DNA of 48,836 nucleotides from DATKZH01 sp964475955 (GCA_964475955.1 CAYYZY010000039.1:1-48836); one strand, 5' to 3'. Positions 26,378 to 35,630 are shown, counted from the stretch's first letter. Program-made: numbers and translations. Notes: generated by a model from the sequence alone, not told the origin.

Positions 26378-27706
26378 ATGGCCAATCGCAACTGGCTGGT
26401 GCGGATCGGGCCGGCGTTCATCGTGGGGGCGACGGTGATCGGGCCGGGCAGCGTGACGTTGATGTCGACGACCGGGGCGAAGTACGGATACTCGCTCATT
26501 TGGCTGTCGCTCGCCTCGGGCATGCTGATGGCCGGGTTCCTGGCCCTGTTCATGCGGTTCGGCATCTACTGCGACGAGACCTTCCTCGGCCTCACCGCGA
26601 AGAAGCTCGGCCGGGCCTACGCCGCCTTGTGCGGGATCACGCTCTTCTCGGTCTGCGCGGCGTTTCAGTTCGGCAACGCCCTGGGCGTGACGGCCGGAAC
26701 CGAAGCGCTGGTAGGGGGCGTCTCGCCCTACGTGTGGCCGACCGGCTTCACCGCCGCGTCGATCGCCTTCCTCTTCGGGTTCAAGGTGATCTACTTTCTG
26801 CTCGAGAAGATGATGGTCTTCTTTCTCGTCGTGATGGCGCTGGCCTTCTTCGTCAGCCTCGCCGTGGCGCGGCCCGATTTGGGCGCCCTGGCCCGGGGCG
26901 CGCTGGTCCCGTCGGTGCCGGAGAACGTCGACTGGGTGACGCTCGGCGGGCTGGTGGCCACGACGTTCATCATCGCCTCGGCGTTCTTCCAGTCGTACCT
27001 GGTCAAGGCCAAGGGTTGGACGGAGAAGGACCTCGCCCAGGGAGTGGCCGACACGGTCATGGCCTCCGTCATGCTCACGCTGATCGGCGCCATGATCATG
27101 ATCACCGCCGCCGCCGTGCTCTACCCGCACGAAGGCGACATCGACTTCGGCGCGATGATCAGCCAGCTCGACGTCGCCTTCGGCAACTACGCCCGGCTGA
27201 TCTTCGGCGTCGGCTTCTGGGCGGCCGCCTTCTCCAGCTTCATCACCAACGCGCTGGCCGGCGGCGTGATGCTCAACGACGGCCTCGGGCTGGGCGGCCG
27301 GATCAACTCCAACTCCACCAAGGCCATGGCCACCGTGGTGCTGTTGATCGGCCTGGCCACCTCGTTGGTGATCATCCGCAACGACGAGAAGGCCAAGCTC
27401 GCCGAGAAGAACGCGGCTCGAGCCGAGGCCGGCGTCACCGCGCCCGCGGCTGATGAAGCACCGCCCAAGATCGACCTCAAGGTGGCGGCCATCCGGGTGG
27501 GCCAGGCCTCGACGATGCTCGCCGTGCCGTTGGGTGCGGTGGCGATGGTCGTCGTCCTCTTCGATCGCAAGGCGACGGCCGGCCGCGGCCTGGGCCCGGG
27601 CGCCAAGGCCTTCGTCCTCTTCGGCTGCGCCGTGCTGCTGGGCATCGCGACGCTGATGTACCTCAAGATCAAGCCCGATTTGATGATGATCCTCGGGTTC
27701 GATTAG
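26378..27706 (+). CDS. NRAMP-fold transporter lacking canonical metal-site motifs
   Basis: A 442-residue membrane protein with about 11 hydrophobic helices whose order and small motifs follow the NRAMP family. In helix 1 the family's DPGN is replaced by IGPGS (about residues 20-24). The helix 6 segment that usually carries MPH reads TFIIASAFFQSYLV (about residues 196-209), with Met, Pro and His replaced. Transition-metal transport is therefore doubtful; NRAMP relatives with altered sites carry magnesium or aluminium, and sugar- or acid-type substrates are also possible. A charged loop rich in Ala/Glu/Lys (about 335-365) divides the last helices. The ATG at 26378 has GGGAG 7 bases upstream. 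The gene is alone after the beta-helix gene. Confidence 0.75.
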   Translation: MANRNWLVRIGPAFIVGATVIGPGSVTLMSTTGAKYGYSLIWLSLASGMLMAGFLALFMRFGIYCDETFLGLTAKKLGRAYAALCGITLFSVCAAFQFGNALGVTAGTEALVGGVSPYVWPTGFTAASIAFLFGFKVIYFLLEKMMVFFLVVMALAFFVSLAVARPDLGALARGALVPSVPENVDWVTLGGLVATTFIIASAFFQSYLVKAKGWTEKDLAQGVADTVMASVMLTLIGAMIMITAAAVLYPHEGDIDFGAMISQLDVAFGNYARLIFGVGFWAAAFSSFITNALAGGVMLNDGLGLGGRINSNSTKAMATVVLLIGLATSLVIIRNDEKAKLAEKNAARAEAGVTAPAADEAPPKIDLKVAAIRVGQASTMLAVPLGAVAMVVVLFDRKATAGRGLGPGAKAFVLFGCAVLLGIATLMYLKIKPDLMMILGFD

Positions 27707-27778
27707 CGGTGCAGACGCAAACGGGGGGAGGGGCCCCCAAAATGACTGTGCGCGATTCCGGGGCGCGCGGAACGCGAC

Positions 27779-27850
27779 TGTAGGGAGCGGCCTCTGTGCC
27801 GTTCCGGGATTCTCGGTATCGCGGAACGCCGCGGAGGGCGTTCCCTACAG
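27779..27850. repeat. Inverted repeat after the NRAMP-like gene
   Basis: TGTAGGGAGCGGCC at the left and GGCGTTCCCTACAG at the right can pair, and internal GCCGTTCCG and CGGAACGCC form a nested stem. It lies 73 bases past the NRAMP-like stop codon, between convergent genes, and could end transcription from both sides. Confidence 0.65.
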
Positions 27851-27990
27851 AAGTGTCGCCGAATCGCGCACGGTGATCTAGGCGCGACGACGCGGAGAGA
27901 GGGGCGGATCGGCGATCGCGCTTCTCGAGCACGCATCGCCGTCCGCCCGATCAATTGGCACCGCGTCCTACGTGCCGGGCGACCGTCGGC

Positions 27991-29154
27991 TCACTGCTCC
28001 GCTGCCAGCCGGTCGATCTCCTCGAGCTTGAACCGCACGCTGGCGATGTAGGGCATTTCGCCCTCGGTCCAGTGGCCGTAGGTGGTGACGACGAAGGTGC
28101 CGTCGGGCAGGCGCTCGACGGCCGGATAGGCGCAGTCGGCGCCCTTGTGGTTGTCCATCAGGCGGACGCGGTACTGCCCCTCGCGGCCCTGCACCATATC
28201 GTCGTACGTGCCGACCCACGCGACCCAGTCGCCTTTGGTCGGGCTTTCGTGCGTGGTGTCGCGAAAGCTGACGACCAGGCGCCCGTCGGGCGCGTAGAGC
28301 CCCTGGTGGCGGTCGCCGGTCAATGCGCCGGGCAGCTCCGCCGGCTCCGACCACGTCGCCCCCTCGTCGCGCGAGAAGACGACGAACGAGTTGCGCCGGC
28401 GGCTGTTTTCGCGCAGAAGCAGGGCGATTTCGTCGCCCTCCGGCGAGCGGACCGCGCCGGGCTCGCAGAGGTGGACGTCTGGCCGGTGGGCGATCACCTC
28501 CGGCTCGCCCCAGGTGAGCCCGCCGTCGGTCGAAAGCGTCTTGTAGACGTAGAACTTGTCGGTCCGCTCGCCGTCGGCGCGCAGGAACCGGCCGTCGTCG
28601 TGGAACAGGGCCATGTAGGCTCCGCTCTTGAGCCGGACCAGGTCGGCCATGGCCACGATGCCGCCGAACGGGCCGATCGGTTCCAGTTCGCTCCACGTGC
28701 GCCCGGCGTCCTCGGAGACCGCCATGCGGATGGGATACAACCCGGAGAACAGGATCAGCCGCTTCACGCCCAACGGATCGACCACGGGGTAAATGGTGGG
28801 GACCTCGCGCGAGGTGGCCCAGCTCGGCGGCGTCGGCAGGCGGTCGCTCCAGGTGAGGCCGGCGTCGTCGCTCCGCTTCATCACGATGGCCCCGCGCCCA
28901 TGCCCCTTCGGGTAGACGGCGATCATGGTGCGGTGGTCTTCCAGGAGCACGGTGGTGGGATGGCCGAGATACTGGCCGGGTTCCCGGTCGACGATCACCT
29001 GGCGGTGCGTTTGGCCGGCCAGGTCGATCGTGGGGATCGTGTAGCCGCGGGAGGCCGGCGGCCGGGCATCGGCCGTTTCGGCCGGGCGGTGCGGAGAGAG
29101 GGCCACGATCGCGGCGAGGGCGGCGAGTTGCCAAAAGGTACGGCGGCGCGTCAT
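27991..29154 (-). CDS. Secreted sialidase-like BNR-repeat protein
   Basis: A 387-residue protein with a signal peptide (ATG at 29154, AAGGAG 8 bases upstream; hydrophobic core LAALAAIVAL). It has at least four Asp-box (BNR) motifs, the six-bladed propeller hallmark: SDDAGLTWS, SEDAGRTWS, STDGGLTWG and SRDEGATWS. An exo-alpha-sialidase is the usual annotation for this fold in planctomycetes, but the Arg triad needed for sialic acid cannot be assigned with confidence, so a different glycosidase or a non-catalytic role remains open. It is convergent with the NRAMP-like gene and divergent from the PQQ-propeller gene. Confidence 0.85.
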   Translation of the reverse strand: MTRRRTFWQLAALAAIVALSPHRPAETADARPPASRGYTIPTIDLAGQTHRQVIVDREPGQYLGHPTTVLLEDHRTMIAVYPKGHGRGAIVMKRSDDAGLTWSDRLPTPPSWATSREVPTIYPVVDPLGVKRLILFSGLYPIRMAVSEDAGRTWSELEPIGPFGGIVAMADLVRLKSGAYMALFHDDGRFLRADGERTDKFYVYKTLSTDGGLTWGEPEVIAHRPDVHLCEPGAVRSPEGDEIALLLRENSRRRNSFVVFSRDEGATWSEPAELPGALTGDRHQGLYAPDGRLVVSFRDTTHESPTKGDWVAWVGTYDDMVQGREGQYRVRLMDNHKGADCAYPAVERLPDGTFVVTTYGHWTEGEMPYIASVRFKLEEIDRLAAEQ

Positions 29155-29345
29155 GGGGTGGGCTCCTTCGGATGCGGAGTGACGTTGCGTTCAGGGCGTG
29201 CCACTCAATTCTCACCTCCCGGCCGACCGCGTGCAACGCGGCGGCGATTGCCCGGCTTGTTGACCGGCGCCGGCCGCAGCACTAGACTCCCCGAAAGAGT
29301 CGCGTCGGACGGGTTCCGCAAGGCTGAAGCTCGGAGGGCGAGAGG

Positions 29346-32300
29346 ATGAGAAAGCGCGAAAGCGTCGCGGGGAGGTTGAGCGTCGTTCTGTTTCTGGCCG
29401 TCGCCTTGGGTGCGCAGGCCGCTTGGGGCGCGGGCGCGGCGGAGACGCTCGAACGGATCGGCATCGAGCGGGGGATCTGCGCCGTGTTGGGCCTGCCCGA
29501 TGCCGACCAGCCGGGCTTCGTCGCCGAGTTGGCCGAGGGGAGCGAGTTGCTCGTCTACTTCCAGTCGCCCCGGGCCGATGAAGTCGTGGCGGTGCGCGCG
29601 GCGGCCGAGGCGGCCGGTTTGCTGGGCGAGCGCGTTTTCGTCGGCGAGGGGGGTCTGGATACGGTCCGGCTTGCCGGCAACCTGGCCGGCGCCGTGGTGG
29701 TCGAGAAGACGGCCCGGGGCCGGGTGAAGCAGGAAGAGGTTCTGCGCGTTCTGCACCCGGGAGGCAAGGCAATCCTGGGCGCGAAGGAGTTGTTGAAGCC
29801 GTTTCCGGAGGGGACCGACGACTGGAGCCACCTCTACCACGGGCCCGACAACAACCCGCAGTCGACCGACCGGCTCGCCCGATCGCCCTACCTGACGCAG
29901 TTCCTCGCCGAGCCGATGTTCGTGCCCATGCCCGAGGTCTCGGTGGCGGCCGGCGGCCGCGTGTTCCGGGCGTTCGGGCACATCGCGCACAAGGCGAATC
30001 AGAACGCGATGCTCAACACGCTGGTCTGCGCCAACGGTTTCAACGGCACGATCCTTTGGAAGCGGGAACTGCCCGAAGGGTTCATGATCCATCGCTGCAC
30101 GATGATCGCCACGCCCGAAGTGCTTTACCTGGGCGACCACGAGTCGTGCAAGCTGATCGACGCCGCGACGGGCGGGGTGACCGGCGAGGTCGCGATCCCC
30201 GAGGGCACGGCCGACGGGCCCGTCTGGAAGTGGATGGCCCTGGTCGACGGCGTGCTCTACGCCCTGGTCGGCGGCGAGGAGGTGCGGCCGCCCACCCAGC
30301 AGTCCGACGTCCCCGGCATGGGCCATTGGCCCTGGGGTATGTGGCGCGGCCACGACTACGCCGATCCGGAGACCAACTTCGGCTTCGGCCGAACGTTCGT
30401 GGCAATCGACGCGAAAAGCAAAAGGATCCTCTGGAGCCACAGCGAGGAGGAGTACATCGACAGCCGCGGCGTGGGCATGCGCGGCGGACGGATCTACTTC
30501 TACGCGCCGCGGAAATTCGTCGCCTGCCTCGACACGACTACGCGCCGAATCGCCTGGAAGGCCGACGACGCCGACCTGCTCGAAGCGATCGGCCCCGACG
30601 GCCCGGCCCAGCTCTGGAAGACCGGCTACTCGACGCAGGGCTTCCTCAAGTGCAACGACGATTACCTCTTCTTCGCCGGGCCGCAGCGGAGCCGGCTGGT
30701 GGCCGTATCGACCGAGGACGGCCGGGTCGTTTGGCAGCGTGAGCACGGCAATTACCAGTTGGTCCTCCGCGACGACGCCATCTACGCGGCCGGGCCGCAG
30801 GTGCCCCCCGAGGGGAAGAACCACACCGAGGGGTACAAGCTCGCGTACGACACCGGCGAGGTGCTGGCGACGTTCGTCCAGCGGCGCGCGTGCACGCGGG
30901 CGACCGGGAGCGTCGATAGCGTCTTCTTCCGCGCCTCCGGGGGCACCGTGCGGATCGACACGGCCACCGACACGGCCCAACACATCGCCCCCATGCGCCC
31001 CCCCTGCCACGACGGCGTGATCATCTCCGACGGCTTCCTGTATTGGGGCCCCTGGATGTGCGGGTGCCAGTTGTCGCTTTACGGGCACGTGGGCCTGGGG
31101 CCGGCCGGCGACTTCAACAGGCGGCCCGGCCTCGACGGCTCGCGCTTGGCCCGCGGCGACGGCGACGCGACCCGCGTGGCCCCGCTCGAAGTCCGGCCCG
31201 GCGATTGGACGGCCATAGGGGGCGATAGCTCCCACACGTTCGCCACCGAGGTGGCCGTGCCGGCTGAGGTCGAGCGAACGTGGACTTTTCAGCTCCCCCA
31301 CGGCGCGCATCCCACGCCCCCGGTCACGGCCGGCGGCCTGGTCTTCGTGGGCGACCGGACCGGCGCCGTGCGCGCCGTCGACGCAAACGGCGAAGAGCGA
31401 TGGAAGGCCCACACGGGCGGGGCGATTCCCTGCGCGCCGGCGGTGGCCGACGGGCGGCTCTACGTCGGCTCGGACGACGGGCGCGTCTACTGCTTCGAGG
31501 CGGCGACCGGGCGGCGGCTCTGGTCGTTCCGCGTGGGTCCGGCCGAGCGACGGATCCCGGTCTACGGCAAGCTGATCTCCACGTGGCCGGTGGCCGGCGG
31601 GGTGGTGGTCGACGGCGGCGTGGTCTACGCCGCGGCCGGCATCGCCCATTACGACGGCACGCACGTCGTCGCGCTGGACGCCGTCAGCGGCGAGGTCAAG
31701 TGGTACAACGACACGTCCGGCGTCGTCTGCCCGGAGGTCCAAAGCGGCGTCAGCCTTCAGGGCGAGCTGTCGATCGCGGGGGGCGAGCTGCGGTTTTTGG
31801 GCGGCAACGTCTACGAGACGGCCCGGTACGATCTGGAAACCGGACGCTGCCTGAACGAGCCGTACGACCAGCCGAACGCGCGGTTCCACACGGCGTTCTA
31901 TTCCTACTTCCCGCTGTACGGGCAATACCTGGTGCTCGGCCACACGCTGGCCGACGGCCGGTCGCTCGTTTACGACGTGACGTACGAAGGAAGCCAGCAG
32001 GCGCCGCTGGTGCTCTTGGGTCCCCGGCCCGCCGGGGCGCGCGAGCTGTACAAGCCCGTGTCGCGCTGGCCCATGCGCCGCGTGCGGCGCGGCCAGCCGC
32101 GGCCGAAGGTCCTCTGGCAGGACCGTTCGGGCCGCCGGTTCAACAGCTTCATCGTCGCCGGCGACACGCTCCTGGCCGCCAGCCAGTCGGGCCCTCCCGC
32201 CCCGGAGGCGACGAGCTTTGCACTCTCGGCGATGAAGATCGACGACGGCACGACGGTCTGGTCCGAAACGCTCCCCGCGCCCGTGGTCAAGGCCGGCACG

Positions 32301-32378
32301 GCCGTCGACCCCTCGGGCCGGATCGTCGCCGCGCTGGAGACCGGCCAGATCGTCTGCTTCGCCCCGTCGGGCTCATAG
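29346..32378 (+). CDS. Exported PQQ-type beta-propeller protein with methyltransferase-like N-terminus
   Basis: A 1010-residue protein with a signal peptide (residues 1-28). Residues about 38-145 have the strand/helix order of a class I methyltransferase in a degenerate form: GICAVLGLPDAD stands where the SAM-binding glycine loop would be, and EEVLRVLHPGGKAIL closes it like the usual RVL-x-PGG strand. From about residue 155 (GTDDWSHLYHGPDNN) to the end there are PQQ/BamB-like propeller blades such as LIDAATGGVTGEV, VAVSTEDGRVVWQRE, VRAVDANGEERWK and CFEAATGRRLWSF. Such propellers bind partner proteins or act in quinoprotein enzymes. It is divergent from the BNR gene and has no partner gene close by. 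Confidence 0.85.
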   Translation: MRKRESVAGRLSVVLFLAVALGAQAAWGAGAAETLERIGIERGICAVLGLPDADQPGFVAELAEGSELLVYFQSPRADEVVAVRAAAEAAGLLGERVFVGEGGLDTVRLAGNLAGAVVVEKTARGRVKQEEVLRVLHPGGKAILGAKELLKPFPEGTDDWSHLYHGPDNNPQSTDRLARSPYLTQFLAEPMFVPMPEVSVAAGGRVFRAFGHIAHKANQNAMLNTLVCANGFNGTILWKRELPEGFMIHRCTMIATPEVLYLGDHESCKLIDAATGGVTGEVAIPEGTADGPVWKWMALVDGVLYALVGGEEVRPPTQQSDVPGMGHWPWGMWRGHDYADPETNFGFGRTFVAIDAKSKRILWSHSEEEYIDSRGVGMRGGRIYFYAPRKFVACLDTTTRRIAWKADDADLLEAIGPDGPAQLWKTGYSTQGFLKCNDDYLFFAGPQRSRLVAVSTEDGRVVWQREHGNYQLVLRDDAIYAAGPQVPPEGKNHTEGYKLAYDTGEVLATFVQRRACTRATGSVDSVFFRASGGTVRIDTATDTAQHIAPMRPPCHDGVIISDGFLYWGPWMCGCQLSLYGHVGLGPAGDFNRRPGLDGSRLARGDGDATRVAPLEVRPGDWTAIGGDSSHTFATEVAVPAEVERTWTFQLPHGAHPTPPVTAGGLVFVGDRTGAVRAVDANGEERWKAHTGGAIPCAPAVADGRLYVGSDDGRVYCFEAATGRRLWSFRVGPAERRIPVYGKLISTWPVAGGVVVDGGVVYAAAGIAHYDGTHVVALDAVSGEVKWYNDTSGVVCPEVQSGVSLQGELSIAGGELRFLGGNVYETARYDLETGRCLNEPYDQPNARFHTAFYSYFPLYGQYLVLGHTLADGRSLVYDVTYEGSQQAPLVLLGPRPAGARELYKPVSRWPMRRVRRGQPRPKVLWQDRSGRRFNSFIVAGDTLLAASQSGPPAPEATSFALSAMKIDDGTTVWSETLPAPVVKAGTAVDPSGRIVAALETGQIVCFAPSGS

Positions 32379-32835
32379 GAAGACAAGGGTAAGGACTGTA
32401 GGGTGGGTCGAGGTACGAGACCCACGCGCGCAGGGCTTGGGATCGAGTGAGGGGAGCTGAACAGGAGGAGGCGGAGGGAACAGAGAACGGGAGACAGGAC
32501 GAAAGCAGAGGCCCGGTCTCGCACCTCGCCTACTGTCGAAATCGCAAAAATGGAAGGTTGACAACGGGGGCCGAGGGTGTCAATACTCGTGCTGGGAAAG
32601 GCGTGATGGCAAGCGGCCTTTTTTCGGCTACGCCGACGAGGACCGGCCTGGCCTGTAGTGCTGCGGGAGCCCGACTCCCGCTTTCCGACGCGCTCACGAA
32701 CCGGCCGGAGCTACGGAGGCCACCGCTCCGCCGGTCGCGATACCGACAAGCAAGGCGCCCCCCGGGCCGCCCCCGTACCGCTCGACCGTGCGGGGGGAGG
32801 CGCGGGCTGCGCCGTGTCGTCTGGGGAGGTGGGTG
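32379..32835. other. Intergenic, repeat-bearing spacer
   Basis: This 457-base spacer has no credible gene. It holds a GTAGGGTG palindrome copy (32398-32425), an AACAGGAGG repeat (32459-32485), and the promoter region of the BY-kinase-like gene. TTGACA at 32558-32563 is not followed by a clear -10. Confidence 0.5.
32398..32425. repeat. Palindrome, GTAGGGTG family, copy 3 (right arm shortened)
   Basis: GTAGGGTGGGTCGAGGTACG is followed by AGACCCAC, but the final CCTAC of the right arm seen at 18622 is replaced by GCGCG. It begins 20 bases after the stop codon of the PQQ-propeller gene. Confidence 0.75.
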
Positions 32836-35118
32836 ATGAGCGCGCTCGAAGCGGCCTATCCGGCCGTGGTGGGGCTGGTGGGCCTGGTGGTTTTCTTCGG
32901 CGTCGTCGGCCTGTTGGGCTATCTGGGCGTCCTGGCGTTCGTCTTCCACGCGCTGCGCCCGTGGTGGAAGCTGGCCCTGCCGGTCGGCGTCCTCCTGGCC
33001 GTGGGCATCGCCGGGTCGATCTGGCTCACGTTCGAGCCGGCCTACCGGGCGGAGGCCTGGCTGAGGATAGCGGAGAAGGCTCCCTACATCGCCTTTGAGG
33101 ACCGCACCGGTTCGCGGTCTTTCGTCGCGACTCAGGTCCAGTTGCTGTGCAGCCCGCTGGTCTTGGGCCCCGCGCTTGCACAAGAGCTCGACGAACCGGA
33201 TCCAGAGACCGGTGCCAAGAAGGTCGGCGGCCTGCCCGAGGTGACCGAACAGGACGCCCCCATCGAGTGGCTTCAGGAGGAGATCGCGGTCGCGGCCGTC
33301 GGCGGATCGGAACTGTTCACGGTGTCCTTTACGGGACGACATCCGGAGCACTCGGCCCACATCGTCAACGCGGTGGTAGGCTCCTATTTCGACCTCCGGG
33401 CCCAGGAGGACGCGGAGCGGACCCAGCGGGTGATCGAACTGCTCGAGCAGGAGCGGGAACGCCGGGCCGCCGAGGTGGAGCGATTGCGGGAGATCGTGCG
33501 CGAGCTGAGCAAGCAGGCGACGGGCAAAGATCCGTTCCGGCCGTTGTCGAACTCGGCGATCGACACGGCGGAACAGCCCCTCGACGAGCTGCGAAGCCGC
33601 TCGACCGAAACCCGCATGCAGCGCGAGATCCTCCGCGCGGAGATCAGCGCGATCGAGGAGTTCTTAACCTCTGAGCGTTCGGAAAACGGCGACGAGCCTA
33701 CGCCGCACGTGAGCCACGCGATCGTCGAGCAGGCCCTTGCGGAACATCCCCAGGTGAAGGCGCTTGAGGCGATCCTGGATATCAAGCGAGCGCAGCTCCA
33801 AGAGTATCGAGAGAAGGCGCGCGACGGCGAGGAGAATCCGGTCTACGAGGACTTGGCTAGGGACATCGAATCGGACGAGAGGGAGCTTGTTGCGATCCGC
33901 GCCGAGTTGCTTCCCGAGTTCAGGTCGCGTCTGAAATCGGAGCGAATCGCCGGGCAAGAGGCGGAATTGGCCGAACGGAAGCGAGAGCTCAGGAAGCACG
34001 AGTTGCTCGAACAGACCCTCGCAGAGAAGTTCGATAGCGAGCTTGCCAAGCTCCAGGAGTTCAGCGGCGAAACGTTGGAGCTGAAGTTCGCGCAGGCCGA
34101 CCTGGCCTTGGAGGAAGAGGTCTTCGCGATGATCGCGGAGCGGATCACGAAGCTTCAAACGGAACAGCGCGCGCCCGCCCGTGTGCGGCTGATGAGCCAG
34201 GCGGCGCCGCCGAAGGCGCCGGTCGAACTGGTGCCGTACGGCGCGATCGTTCTCGGTTTCACGGCGGGGCTGTGCTTTCCCTTCGCCCTGGCCGTGTTGT
34301 GGGAGCTCAGCGCGCGGCGCGTCACCAGCGCGAGGCAGCTCGAGAAGCGTTGCCGCGCCCCCGTGCTGGGGAGCATCGCCCGGTTGCCGGTCCGTACGGG
34401 CTCGTTTTCGCCCGCGGCGGACCGGCGGGTGGGCCAGGCGCTTCACGTCTTCGAGGAGAGCGTGGACAGCCTGCGCACGCGCTTGGCACTTGCGCCGCCC
34501 TTGCGCGACTTGAAGGTCTTCGCCGTCACCAGCGCCGTGGGCAACGAAGGGAAGACGAGCGTGGCCGTCCAGTTGGCCGTCAGCAGCGCCCGGGCGTCGG
34601 GCGAGCCGACGCTGCTGATCGACGGCAACCTGCGAGGCCCCGACGTCCATCAGGTGCTCGAAACCCGAATGGCGCCGGGTCTGGCCGAGGTGCTCGGCGG
34701 CAAGTGCCCGCTCGACGAGGCGATCATCACCGACTGGAGCCCCCAAGTTCACGTCCTGCCAGCCGGCAAGCTGCGCGAGAGCCCGCACAAGTTGTTTGGA
34801 GGCGGCGCATTCTCGTCTCTCGTGGAGAAGGTGCGCTCGACTTATCGCCACGTGGTGATCGACGCCCCGGCGATCCTGGCCGCGGGCGAGGCCCTCGTGA
34901 TCGCCGACGCGGCCGACGCGTCGATCGTGTGCGCCATGCGCGACGCGAGTCGGATCGGCCAGATCAACAAGGCACTCGCCAACCTGGACGCGGCCGAAGT
35001 CAAGGTCGCCGGCCTCGTACTCAACGGCGTGCCCGTGTCCAGCTTCGTATATCGGTGCGGGACTCAGATCTCCTTCCCCATGCTGAACGCTTTGCCCACG
35101 AGCCGGCCGATTCCGTAA
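32836..35118 (+). CDS. Wzz-type chain-length/BY-kinase-like polysaccharide protein
   Basis: A 760-residue membrane protein. Helices lie at about 10-37 and 45-66; a periplasmic Wzz part follows with long coiled coils (about 195-455), and a helix at about 466-490 leads into a cytosolic P-loop domain. The Walker A is TSAVGNEGKTSVA (near 567-577), Walker A' is LLIDGNLRGP (near 594-603) and Walker B is VVIDAPAIL (near 673). The order is that of bacterial tyrosine kinases that steer exopolysaccharide export. Two oddities stand out: Walker A' has Asn where Asp is usual (DGN for DAD), and the C-terminus has only one Tyr (SFVYRCG) rather than a Tyr-rich cluster. The ATG at 32836 follows GGGGAGGTG. The 3' end overlaps the flavin reductase gene. 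Confidence 0.85.
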   Translation: MSALEAAYPAVVGLVGLVVFFGVVGLLGYLGVLAFVFHALRPWWKLALPVGVLLAVGIAGSIWLTFEPAYRAEAWLRIAEKAPYIAFEDRTGSRSFVATQVQLLCSPLVLGPALAQELDEPDPETGAKKVGGLPEVTEQDAPIEWLQEEIAVAAVGGSELFTVSFTGRHPEHSAHIVNAVVGSYFDLRAQEDAERTQRVIELLEQERERRAAEVERLREIVRELSKQATGKDPFRPLSNSAIDTAEQPLDELRSRSTETRMQREILRAEISAIEEFLTSERSENGDEPTPHVSHAIVEQALAEHPQVKALEAILDIKRAQLQEYREKARDGEENPVYEDLARDIESDERELVAIRAELLPEFRSRLKSERIAGQEAELAERKRELRKHELLEQTLAEKFDSELAKLQEFSGETLELKFAQADLALEEEVFAMIAERITKLQTEQRAPARVRLMSQAAPPKAPVELVPYGAIVLGFTAGLCFPFALAVLWELSARRVTSARQLEKRCRAPVLGSIARLPVRTGSFSPAADRRVGQALHVFEESVDSLRTRLALAPPLRDLKVFAVTSAVGNEGKTSVAVQLAVSSARASGEPTLLIDGNLRGPDVHQVLETRMAPGLAEVLGGKCPLDEAIITDWSPQVHVLPAGKLRESPHKLFGGGAFSSLVEKVRSTYRHVVIDAPAILAAGEALVIADAADASIVCAMRDASRIGQINKALANLDAAEVKVAGLVLNGVPVSSFVYRCGTQISFPMLNALPTSRPIP

Positions 35119-35630
35119 TAGGTCCGATCGCTGGGGGCGAAGACGAAGGGGCGGACCTTCTCGATCGCCGGGCGGCCTTTGTCGTCGAGCACCGATTCGT
35201 CGGCCTTGACGTCGACGATCTGGCCGACGAACTGCGTGTGCAGGCCGAGTTCGAAGGCGTGCACGAGCTTGCACTCCAGCACCAGCGGAAACTCCTCCAC
35301 GTACGGGGCGTCGACCAACTCGCTCCGGGTGGGCGTGAGGCCGGTGGCGGCGAACTTGTCGCCGTCGCGGCCCGAGGCGATCCCGAAATAGTCGGCCTGC
35401 CTGGCGTACGCCTCGGAGGCGACGCTCACGGTGAACGCCTCGCGGGCCGTCAGGTTGCCGTGGGAGTAGGTCGCCTTGCGGAGCGAGACGGCGACGCTCG
35501 GCGGCTCCGAGTTGCAGATGCCGCCCCAGGCCACGGCCGCCCCGTTGGGTTTCCCCTGCGCGTCGTACGTGCCCACGATCCAGGTCGGCGTCGGGAAAAC
35601 GAGCGTCTTGGCTCCCATCGATTTCTTCAT
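35064..35630 (-). CDS. Flavin reductase-like FMN-binding protein
   Basis: A 188-residue protein of the flavin reductase-like split-barrel family, which reduces FMN or binds it for electron transfer. FPTPTWIVGTYDAQGKPNG, ICNSEPPSVAVSLRKATYSHGN and FTVSVASE follow the usual order (flavin contacts are in the second block), and LVDAPYVEEFPLVLECKL is the common following strand. GGAGGA is 5 bases before the ATG at 35630. It runs against the BY-kinase-like gene, and the two coding ends overlap by 55 bases. The electron donor or partner is not evident. Confidence 0.85.
   Translation of the reverse strand: MKKSMGAKTLVFPTPTWIVGTYDAQGKPNGAAVAWGGICNSEPPSVAVSLRKATYSHGNLTAREAFTVSVASEAYARQADYFGIASGRDGDKFAATGLTPTRSELVDAPYVEEFPLVLECKLVHAFELGLHTQFVGQIVDVKADESVLDDKGRPAIEKVRPFVFAPSDRTYYGIGRLVGKAFSMGKEI

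Noticed and set aside
29205..31943. A 912-codon minus-strand frame
   Set aside because: It is the antisense of the PQQ-propeller gene, which has a signal peptide and propeller blades.
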